This document shows positions 1 to 5,827 of a DNA stretch of 6,365 nucleotides, piece after piece (the stretch's first letter is position 1; every line of letters begins with the position of its first letter). The stretch covers positions 1 through 6,365 of the forward strand of contig JAUIFT010000177.1 of assembly GCA_030430345.1 (NCBI GenBank). The letters are read 5' to 3'. Made by a program: the position numbers and the translations under genes. This DNA comes from Calditrichia bacterium. Its GTDB lineage: Bacteria; Calditrichota; Calditrichia; RBG-13-44-9; J042. Below the pieces are notes generated by a model, which was given only the letters and a program-made list of their open reading frames with translations, ran no database searches and was not told the origin of the DNA.

Positions 1-443
1 CCTTTAATTATGAATTCCTCGATGCCCATTTTGATCAGCTTTACACTGCCGACCGGCAAAGCAGTGATGTAATCACGATCATCGCCGGGCTGGCAGTGAT
101 TATCGCTTGTCTGGGATTATTCGGGTTATCATCAATAACAACTGCCATGCGCACAAAAGAAATCGGCATTCGCAAGGTGCTTGGCGCATCTATCGTTAGT
201 TTGATCTCCATGTTATCGAGAGGATTTATTGCCCTGGTAAGCATCGCTTTCCTGATAGCTATTCCATTTACCATCTGGTTCATGGAAAGCTGGTTGGAAA
301 ATTTCGCTTACCGGATCGATATCGGCGTCAGCACTTTTCTGATTGCCGGGCTATTAGCAATATCTGTCGCCCTTCTAACAGTCTGCTACCATGCGATTAA
401 AACAGCTTTAGCCAATCCGGTAAAAGCCTTACGCTATGAATAA
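1..443 (+). CDS. ABC transporter permease, MacB/FtsX type, C-terminal 146 residues (5' end outside window)
   Basis: The open frame enters from the left edge (first full codon at base 3) and stops at TAA 441-443. It encodes the last membrane domain of an FtsX-like permease (MacB family), inner-membrane proteins that work with an ATPase subunit in export or mechanotransmission. In fragment numbering, a pre-membrane segment typical of these permeases (FLDAHFDQLY) is followed by a first helix at about 22-45 containing ACLGLFGL. The cytoplasmic signature RTKEIGIRKVLGAS lies at 50-63, then helices at about 75-94 and 111-130, and the usual ending NPVKALRYE. Full-length relatives have about 400 residues in the four-helix form or about 800 in the duplicated form, so most of the gene lies upstream. 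The substrate cannot be inferred. The frame is intact, so the truncation comes only from the window edge. Family assignment is secure; the partner ATPase is not visible. Confidence 0.93.
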   Translation, partial: FNYEFLDAHFDQLYTADRQSSDVITIIAGLAVIIACLGLFGLSSITTAMRTKEIGIRKVLGASIVSLISMLSRGFIALVSIAFLIAIPFTIWFMESWLENFAYRIDIGVSTFLIAGLLAISVALLTVCYHAIKTALANPVKALRYE

Positions 444-457
444 TATCTAATCACTTA

Positions 458-495
458 AAACAGCTGTTAATCACTTCATGATTTAGCAGCTGTTT
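458..495 (+). terminator. Strong stem-loop after the permease gene, probable transcription end
   Basis: The arms AAACAGCTG (458-466) and CAGCTGTTT (487-495) are perfect complements. The stem continues inward with TTAATCA against TGATTTAG (one bulge and one G-U pair), giving about 15-16 pairs closed by a short loop near 474-478. It starts 14 bases after the permease stop codon. The downstream side is TTTCCCCTCCTTTC, pyrimidine-rich but without an uninterrupted T run, so it is not a textbook intrinsic terminator. It could instead act as an mRNA 3'-end stabiliser or as a weak terminator. Confidence 0.6.
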
Positions 496-525
496 CCCCT
501 CCTTTCTAACATCAAAATACTTTAA

Positions 526-556
526 TTGACTGAATTTCAGATTGAAAAACTAAAAT
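526..556 (+). promoter_or_regulatory. Possible sigma70 promoter for the FAD oxidoreductase gene
   Basis: TTGACT (526-531) resembles a -35 box and TAAAAT (551-556) a -10 box, each 5 of 6 to consensus. The spacer is 19 bases, longer than ideal. A 6-bp dyad, CAGATT (538-543) / AATCTG (554-559), covers the spacer and -10. Further down, an imperfect dyad at 565-590 has outer CATG repeats and a CGAG-T-CTCG core between the promoter and the start codon. Both dyads could be operator sites, but nothing identifies a regulator. The remainder of the 444-644 gap shows no gene. Confidence 0.3.
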
Positions 557-644
557 CTGTGTTTCATGCCAACGAGTCTCGGCGTTCATGTTTTATTATA
601 TTTTATTCAGCAAGGATGGTTGATCAAAAAAGGACTTAATATAC

Positions 645-2510
645 ATGCCGTTATCGAATCTAAAGACTAATGGCCCCACTGTTATTATTGGTGCAGGCCC
701 CGCTGGACTTACCGCTGCGTATGAACTTTCAAAGTCCAATTTTTCATCAGTGGTGTTAGAAGCGGATGATGTTGTCGGTGGTATTTCCAGAACCGTTAAT
801 TACGATGGCTACCGTTTTGACATAGGCGGTCATAGATTCTTTTCCAAAATTCCCTATGTAAATCAACTCTGGGAAGAAATTCTTGGCAATGAGTTTTTAC
901 TACGCCCTCGCCTGTCCCGCATTCACTATCGCGGGCATTTTTTCGATTACCCCTTAAAAGCAACAAACGCATTGGCCGGTTTGGGGGCCTATGAAGCGAT
1001 GATGGTGATCCTCAGTTATTTTCGGGCGAAAGTTGCGCCGTATAATGGCGGCTCGGAAGATAACTTTGAACAATGGGTTGCAAACCGCTTTGGCTACCGT
1101 TTATACAGCATCTTTTTTAAAACCTATACGGAAAAAGTGTGGGGACTACCTTGTCATCAGATTTCAGCGGACTGGGCTGCCCAGCGTATTAAGAATTTAT
1201 CTCTCAAGAACGCAGTTTACAACGCTATTATGAGCGGTGTAAATATCAACAATAAAGATGTTATTACTTCCTTAATCGAACAATTTCATTATCCGCGCCT
1301 TGGTCCGGGTATGATGTGGGAAAAATGTGTAGACGTCCTCGCAGAACGCAACAACCCCACAATCATGCAGCAGCGGGTCACCAAGATTCGCCACAAGAAT
1401 GGCGAAGTACAATGCGTGGAAGCGGTCAATGCTGCCGGCGAAAAGACCGAATATCATGGCCCGCAATTCATTTCATCCATGCCCTTAAAAGAGCTGATTC
1501 TCGCCCTGGATCCCAAACCGCCGGAGTTTATCCTTGAGGCAGCATATGGATTGAAATACCGGGATTATCTAACCGTTGTCCTTGTCATCAATCGGGAAGC
1601 GGTTTTTCCTGATAACTGGATCTATATTCACACACCGGAAGTTAAGCTGGGTAGAATCCAGAACTACAAAAACTGGAGCCCTCACATGGTCCCGGATGCC
1701 TCGAAAACAGCCCTGGGGTTAGAATATTTTCTCTGGGAAAAAGACGAGCAATGGAACTGGTCCAATGACCGCCTGATCGACCTCGGCATCCGGGAATGTA
1801 CCCAGATCAACCTGATCAATCCCGGCGAAGTAACCGATGGCACGGTTGTTAAAATGAAAAAAGCCTATCCGGTATATGATCATTATTATAACCAAACGGT
1901 AAATACACTTAAGGAATATCTCGGCACATTTAAGAACCTGCAAACAATCGGCAGAAATGGCTTGCATCGCTATAACAATCAGGATCATTCCATGATGACT
2001 GCCGTTTATTCCGTTAAAAATATGCTCGGAGAAAATCATGATGTCTGGGATGTAAATACCGAGCAGGCCTATCATGAGGAATCAGCAAAAAGTAGCGGCG
2101 CCAGCGGAGAACGCATGGTGCCTGTCCGCCTGCCCCTGGAAGATGAAGATCCACAAAAAGCCTACGATGCAATTGTCGAAGAAGAATTTGCCGGACAGGC
2201 GATCAAGGAAACCTTCTCAGGGTTTAATAAATTCACTCTTGGCTTAACGGTCGGCTTCTTTACCTGTTTTGCCTGTTTTCTCCTGACAATGATCGTTATT
2301 CTGGATCAAAATACATCGGTCGCATTAACACAACAATTCCAACAGACTTTTGGGTTCGATCTCACCTGGACGGAAATGTTCTTATGGCTGGGTGGTTTCC
2401 TGTTAGGCGCAGTGCTTCTCGGACATGGACTAACCGCTGTCAGAAGAATATTATTGACCCCATCGCCGGTTATTAACAAAAAAACCTCTACTGTTGAGGG
2501 CAGTAAATAG
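645..2510 (+). CDS. FAD-dependent oxidoreductase (protoporphyrinogen oxidase/UGM-like, PRK07208 type) with C-terminal two-helix membrane tail
   Basis: This is a predicted FAD-binding redox enzyme or isomerase of 621 residues. A Rossmann dinucleotide motif, [13 protein letters not shown], sits at 16-28, with the ribose-binding acid at E39 ending the second strand. VVGGISRT follows at 43-50 and [10 protein letters not shown] at 59-68. Further family blocks are EKVWG near 163, a tryptophan/tyrosine-rich middle part, and a C-terminal flavin-contact block [15 protein letters not shown] at 436-450. Together these match the COG1232/PRK07208 group, related to protoporphyrinogen oxidase and UDP-galactopyranose mutase and often found in surface-glycan loci. 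Its substrate is unknown. The family normally ends soon after this block. Here an acidic linker (about 460-525) leads to two hydrophobic helices at about 532-553 and 578-598, suggesting inner-membrane attachment. The start is fixed by an in-frame TGA at 621-623 and by AAGGA at 630-634, ten bases before ATG. I do not call it glf, because the specific mutase function cannot be shown. Confidence 0.9.
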   Translation: MPLSNLKTNGPTVIIGAGPAGLTAAYELSKSNFSSVVLEADDVVGGISRTVNYDGYRFDIGGHRFFSKIPYVNQLWEEILGNEFLLRPRLSRIHYRGHFFDYPLKATNALAGLGAYEAMMVILSYFRAKVAPYNGGSEDNFEQWVANRFGYRLYSIFFKTYTEKVWGLPCHQISADWAAQRIKNLSLKNAVYNAIMSGVNINNKDVITSLIEQFHYPRLGPGMMWEKCVDVLAERNNPTIMQQRVTKIRHKNGEVQCVEAVNAAGEKTEYHGPQFISSMPLKELILALDPKPPEFILEAAYGLKYRDYLTVVLVINREAVFPDNWIYIHTPEVKLGRIQNYKNWSPHMVPDASKTALGLEYFLWEKDEQWNWSNDRLIDLGIRECTQINLINPGEVTDGTVVKMKKAYPVYDHYYNQTVNTLKEYLGTFKNLQTIGRNGLHRYNNQDHSMMTAVYSVKNMLGENHDVWDVNTEQAYHEESAKSSGASGERMVPVRLPLEDEDPQKAYDAIVEEEFAGQAIKETFSGFNKFTLGLTVGFFTCFACFLLTMIVILDQNTSVALTQQFQQTFGFDLTWTEMFLWLGGFLLGAVLLGHGLTAVRRILLTPSPVINKKTSTVEGSK

Positions 2511-2748
2511 TAGAAAAATTGAAAATTTTCAGGAAAAATTGCGCTCACTGATTTCCGGTACCTGTAATTTTGACTTTTCCTTTCGCTTTCTCAATCTCTT
2601 CAATATGGCAATACTAAATTTTCCATATTTTCCTGAAACTATACTTTTGCAATGCCCGGCTTTTCGGTCTGGCATTTTGCATCATCTCGCGAATCATCGC
2701 AGATGAAGTTATTCAAGGGACAAAAAAGGATTTTTACCCGGAAATATT
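2511..2748. other. Non-coding gap with A/T palindrome and inverted repeats
   Basis: No convincing gene is seen. Directly after the stop codon is a perfect 12-base palindrome, TGAAAATTTTCA (2520-2531), overlapped by a direct repeat of GAAAAATTG (2513-2521 and 2533-2541). TTTCAGGAAAA (2527-2537) is repeated in inverted form as TTTTCCTGAAA (2628-2638), about 90 bases away. A short hairpin follows at 2651-2676. A TTGACT sequence at 2570-2575 lacks a good -10 at the right distance. The gap is long enough to separate two transcription units, but whether it does is not certain. Confidence 0.5.
2651..2676 (+). terminator. Weak candidate terminator hairpin
   Basis: AATGCC (2651-2656) pairs with GGCATT (2671-2676) around a 14-base loop, and TGC/GCA (2648-2650 / 2679-2681) can extend it across a TT bulge. 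Four Ts overlap and follow the right arm. The stem is short and the T run modest, so termination after the oxidoreductase gene would be partial at best. Confidence 0.3.
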
Positions 2749-3846
2749 ATGAAAAAGCCCCCGCTTGTCAGCGTTGTTATGAATGTCCGCAACGGAGAGC
2801 CATATCTTGAAGAAGCTGTCCGGAGCATTCTTGATCAGACCTATCATCATTTCGAATTAATTGTTGTTGATGATGGCTCCACGGATAACACCTCCAAAAT
2901 TCTTGAGAAGTTTAAAGTGCGGGACTCCCGCATTAATATCATTACCCAGGACGCCAAAGGAATTTACTACGCAGCAAACAATGGCTGCATGGCTGCCAAA
3001 GGTAAATATATCGCCCGCTTTGATAGCGACGATATTTCATTACCCGGCCGCCTGGAGAAACAAGTTAATTTCCTGGAAGAAAACCCCGATATAGCCATGA
3101 CAGGCTCCGCGGTAATGCGTATTGATAAAGACGGCAATCAAATCGATACATTTCTGCCCCCTGTATCCCCCGGGCAAATAGAGAGCAAAATACTTCTCTG
3201 GAATCCAATCATCCAAACCACTGTCATGATGCGCCGGGAAGCCTTTGAATCCATTGGCGGATACCGGGAAATTTTTGAGCTTTGCGGGGATTATGATTTA
3301 TCGATCCGGCTTGGCGAAAAATTTCAGCTGGCCAATATATCCGAGCCGCTCGTTTATCGGCGAATGCATATCGGAGAAATAACCAATCGCCATTTGTGGC
3401 GACACACCCAATATTACACCCTTGCCCAAAAGTCTGCTAAAATCCGGCAGTCTAACGGCGACGATCCGCTCCATGGTCATATAGAAGTTACCCCATCTTT
3501 ACTGTTGTCAATGGGAATAGATGAAAAATATATTTTCCGGATGATGATAGAAGGCTGCCTGGAACGCGCCCAGGTAATGCTGGAGGCCAATCACCCCGAA
3601 AACGCCCGGCAATATTTTGAAAAGGCAACTGCTGTTGCCCGCTCCGGAGAATTTAGAAAAAAAATTGCTCACAGCTTTAGTAAAGCCTACGTTTCGACCT
3701 ATAAAAAGAGCGGGCAGTTGGTACGTAATCTGCTAATTTTTTCCTGGGCCGGAGTCACTCAGTTTAATATAGCCTCGATGTTAATGCGCTTAAAATTACG
3801 GTTTTTATTTCAAAACATTCAACTTCGCCGGGTAAAGCAATCTTAA
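2749..3846 (+). CDS. Family 2 glycosyltransferase (GT-A fold)
   Basis: This is a predicted cytoplasmic glycosyltransferase that moves a sugar from a nucleotide-sugar donor to a growing glycan or lipid-linked acceptor. The 365-residue protein opens with the first GT-A strand, VSVVMNVRNGEPYL (7-20). The nucleotide-binding block IVVDDGSTDNT follows at 38-48. The metal-binding DxD-type motif is RFDSDD at 90-95. An acceptor-side block, GGYREIFELCGDYDLSIRL, lies at 170-188, where D181 or D183 is the likely catalytic-base region. There are no membrane helices. The C-terminal third, from about 240, looks mostly helical with a TPR-like stretch (HPENARQYFEKA); its role is unknown. ATG is preceded by CGGAAA only about 4 bases away, a poor ribosome site, while AAAAAAGGA at 2722-2730 is too distant. 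The next gene begins 60 bases downstream, so the two may share a transcript. Donor and acceptor cannot be deduced. Confidence 0.92.
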   Translation: MKKPPLVSVVMNVRNGEPYLEEAVRSILDQTYHHFELIVVDDGSTDNTSKILEKFKVRDSRINIITQDAKGIYYAANNGCMAAKGKYIARFDSDDISLPGRLEKQVNFLEENPDIAMTGSAVMRIDKDGNQIDTFLPPVSPGQIESKILLWNPIIQTTVMMRREAFESIGGYREIFELCGDYDLSIRLGEKFQLANISEPLVYRRMHIGEITNRHLWRHTQYYTLAQKSAKIRQSNGDDPLHGHIEVTPSLLLSMGIDEKYIFRMMIEGCLERAQVMLEANHPENARQYFEKATAVARSGEFRKKIAHSFSKAYVSTYKKSGQLVRNLLIFSWAGVTQFNIASMLMRLKLRFLFQNIQLRRVKQS

Positions 3847-3906
3847 TAAATCGGCCAAACAGTTTTAATTGATTTAACATCAGCAGCAGATTTTTTATAT
3901 TGTGCA

Positions 3907-5115
3907 ATGGGCTCAAAAATTACTCGTTTCATTATCGCATTAACAAGTTTGTTTTTCTTTTCCCTCTTTCTGGATTGGCTGCTCGGCATATTCGGTTATC
4001 GGGATCACCTCGCTATTTCGCACCCGCTGAATATTTCTGAAAATCGCACCCACCTGGAGTATCAATATTCCTTCCACAGTAATAGCCAGGGATTGCGTTC
4101 CCCGGAAATCCCCCTAGAAAAGCCCGTTGGACAAACCAGAATTTTTGTTACGGGCGATGGTTTTGTTGAAGGTGTCGGCGTTGAACAGGAAGCAGCATTT
4201 CCGGCACTATTGACTGCGCAATATTCCCGGGAGAACCGGGATATTCAATTCATCAATGGCGGTATGGCTGAAAAAAATCTGCTGGATGCCACCCGCCTGT
4301 TTGATCATGTCGGGCAAAAATACGACCTTGATGGTTTATTAATTTGCATTAGTGGCGACAATCTTTCCCGAATGCCGGTGCCGATGAGTTGGAAGGACTT
4401 TTTTTTGCCTTTGCCAAGGCAAAACCGCCTGCAGCTGCTCAGTCACTGGCTATACCCGCAATCAACGATCCTCTGGCTGGAATATCAGGAAGTTATTGCC
4501 CGCCGCGGAATGAGAGACTTTATCGCTCTGGTCACTAATCATGCCCGGCAGGAAGGCCTTAGCGAAACGGATATCATGCGCTGGCGCCAGCAACTGCCGG
4601 ATTCCTTAGTTAATGCTATCAATCAGCATCACCTCAATGGGGCCATTTTATCCCGCAGCCTGCTGAAACCTCATTACTGGCAAGAAACACTGGAAATCCA
4701 TACCCAACAGGCAGCCAATAAATGGATGTCATTAGCCTTCACAATGAAGAAGATGGTTTGGTTGGCAAGATATAAAAAAATGCCGGTAGCGATCGTCTAT
4801 ATTCCCGGAATTTTTCAGTATAATCCCGAAACATTCACTACAGCTTATCCCCCGGTATCTGCGGGACTGGCAGTGAAGCGGACATGGTTAACGGAGACCA
4901 GTGAACTCCAACAACGAATCGCCAGATGGTGCGGCAATAAACAAGTTCCTTTTCTGGATCTAACCGGCACTTATCGGGATGCCTATAACGCGCAGGGCAA
5001 TTTTAATTATCTCCTGGAAGGATACTGGCGGCCGGCAGGGCATCATATAGCTGCAAAGGCCATAAAGCATTGGTTGACGGAAGAAAAAGTTTTTGATACC
5101 CGGGAAAAATATTAG
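3907..5115 (+). CDS. Membrane-anchored SGNH/GDSL-hydrolase-like protein with degenerate catalytic residues
   Basis: The 402-residue protein has an N-terminal hydrophobic helix (about 8-29) after a short basic start, probably a signal anchor placing the rest in the periplasm. The segment SNSQGLRSPEIP (58-69) and then RIFVTGDGFVEGVGV (78-92) matches block I of the SGNH fold as found in polysaccharide-locus esterases, which normally read GDSxxxGxGV. Here the nucleophile serine is glycine (G85, codon GGT). NGG (117-119) fits block II, and SGDN (149-152) sits where G-x-N-D is expected. The C-terminal block V, usually DxH before GH, reads EGYWRPAGHH (371-380), so Asp is Glu and His is Tyr. SGNH proteins usually deacetylate, acetylate or cleave esters on glycans; this one looks non-catalytic or altered. 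No Shine-Dalgarno is visible before ATG, but no other in-frame start keeps the anchor. It lies 60 bases after the GT2 gene. SGNH-like fold is likely; activity is doubtful. Confidence 0.75.
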   Translation: MGSKITRFIIALTSLFFFSLFLDWLLGIFGYRDHLAISHPLNISENRTHLEYQYSFHSNSQGLRSPEIPLEKPVGQTRIFVTGDGFVEGVGVEQEAAFPALLTAQYSRENRDIQFINGGMAEKNLLDATRLFDHVGQKYDLDGLLICISGDNLSRMPVPMSWKDFFLPLPRQNRLQLLSHWLYPQSTILWLEYQEVIARRGMRDFIALVTNHARQEGLSETDIMRWRQQLPDSLVNAINQHHLNGAILSRSLLKPHYWQETLEIHTQQAANKWMSLAFTMKKMVWLARYKKMPVAIVYIPGIFQYNPETFTTAYPPVSAGLAVKRTWLTETSELQQRIARWCGNKQVPFLDLTGTYRDAYNAQGNFNYLLEGYWRPAGHHIAAKAIKHWLTEEKVFDTREKY

Positions 5116-5165
5116 TCAATCGGCTTTCCACAATTTGCCATCCATTATTTTCTTCTTATTAAATA

Positions 5166-5194
5166 TTGATAATTTTTTTAGTGAGCGGTATATT
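5166..5194 (+). promoter_or_regulatory. Good sigma70-type promoter before the chimeric ORF
   Basis: TTGATA (5166-5171) and TATATT (5189-5194) each match the -35 and -10 consensus at 5 of 6, with the ideal 17-base spacer. The predicted start point near 5201 would leave a leader of about 30 bases before the ATG at 5233. It lies in an AT-rich stretch after the SGNH-like gene; the 5116-5232 gap shows nothing else. Confidence 0.55.
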
Positions 5195-5232
5195 CAACTT
5201 CTTGTGAAATTATATTCAGTCAGGTTGTTTAG

Positions 5233-5445
5233 ATGCCTTACCCCGGAGTTACTTTCCGCCCAATTACCGATGCGGATCTCCCAATTCTCTTTCAGGTTTA
5301 TGCCAGCACCCGGCCCCAGCGCTTGTATAGTCTGAATCATCCGGCGATCGGTGATTTCACTTTATTTCTGGTGCCGGTTGGCCAAGAGAAAGAAGGTTAC
5401 ATTTATCAATCTGTATTCAATGTAAAAAAGCAAGATGCCGATTAA
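5233..5445 (+). pseudogene. Chimeric remnant: GNAT acetyltransferase N-terminus fused in frame to DUF6916 C-terminus
   Basis: This is a 70-codon ORF, ATG 5233 to TAA 5443-5445, with a weak AGG (5222-5224) eight bases upstream. Residues 6-27 (FRPITDADLPILFQVYASTR within them) are the classic opening of a GNAT N-acetyltransferase, a family that normally continues for about 120 more residues with the acetyl-CoA-binding core. That core is absent. From about residue 28 the text changes to PQRLYSLNHPAIGDF, LFLVPVG and YQSVFN (28-63), which I recognise as the ending of DUF6916 proteins, small partners found with phage-tail-collar (microcystin-dependent-protein-like) genes and GNAT genes. The simplest reading is an in-frame deletion joining two neighbouring genes near base 5313, with the middle lost. 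It may still be expressed from the promoter at 5166-5194, but neither domain is complete. Family recall is from memory and unverified. Confidence 0.6.
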
Positions 5446-5506
5446 GCGAAGATCCGGTTCGATATAATTCCGGTGTTTGTAATCCACTTTCTTCTTTACC
5501 GCGGAT

Positions 5507-5529
5507 GCCGTTATTGCTGCGATAGCGGC
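5507..5529. repeat. Short GC-rich hairpin
   Basis: GCCGTTAT (5507-5514) pairs with ATAGCGGC (5522-5529) through 8 pairs (one G-U) around a 7-base loop. There is no T run on either side, so a terminator role is doubtful. It might be a single copy of a dispersed REP-like element, which one window cannot show. Confidence 0.35.
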
Positions 5530-5760
5530 CCCTCGCTTTCCTGAACCACTCCCCTTTCAATTACTTCGGGTTATAAATGTATTTAGCCTGGCTTGTCACT
5601 CTTACCTTGCTTTGTATATGGCAATCTATGCCCAAAGAGATTGACTGACATACTTTTGAACGCACAGGCACATTTGGTCAATATTTTTCCCAGATCGAGA
5701 ATTTAGAGACGCAACTGAAAATTATTGATACTGCTAACGACCTCACTTTCACCTGAAACT

Positions 5761-5766
5761 TATAAT
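5761..5766 (+). promoter_or_regulatory. Consensus -10 box before the downstream glycosyltransferase
   Basis: A perfect TATAAT lies 61 bases before the ATG at 5828. No hexamer close to TTGACA sits 15-19 bases upstream, and no TGn extension is present, so any promoter here would rely on the -10 alone or on an activator. A chance match in AT-rich DNA is possible. Confidence 0.3.
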
Positions 5767-5827
5767 ATCTTAAATCCGGTCTCAGAGAAAATCGCAAACG
5801 ACGACTATTATATAGAAAGATAACGAG

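Larger units (their letters stand above)
5446..5827. other. 382-base region without a convincing gene
   Basis: I read all frames and found no supported gene. The region has a hairpin at 5507-5529, a -10-like box at 5761-5766, and a pyrimidine-rich stretch at 5526-5565. Two open stretches lack a credible start and were not called: 5649-5756 on the + strand (36 codons, no ATG) and about 5420-5562 on the - strand. Given the gene scar just upstream, this may be decayed DNA from the same lost cluster, but no recognisable protein remnant supports that. Confidence 0.5.

Noticed and set aside
1719..2075. 118-codon ORF on the - strand
   Set aside because: It lies wholly inside the oxidoreductase gene, which has clear family motifs in the + frame; the antisense protein has no recognisable domain.
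2494..2706. 70-codon + ORF overlapping the end of the oxidoreductase gene
   Set aside because: Its start lies inside the upstream gene, its composition follows the AT-rich gap, and no domain is recognisable.
5093..5335. 80-codon + ORF spanning the gap after the SGNH-like gene
   Set aside because: It overlaps both the end of the SGNH-like gene and the chimera in other frames, and lacks any family resemblance; the GNAT/DUF6916 frame explains the region better.
5420..5562. Open stretch on the - strand rich in Arg and Gly
   Set aside because: It overlaps the end of the chimera, has only a TTG as possible start, and matches no family I recognise.
5649..5756. Open stretch of 36 codons (GTFGQYFSQIENLETQLKI) resembling a protein C-terminus
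   Set aside because: It has no start codon after the in-frame TGA at 5646-5648 and no family I can name; the length is within chance expectation.
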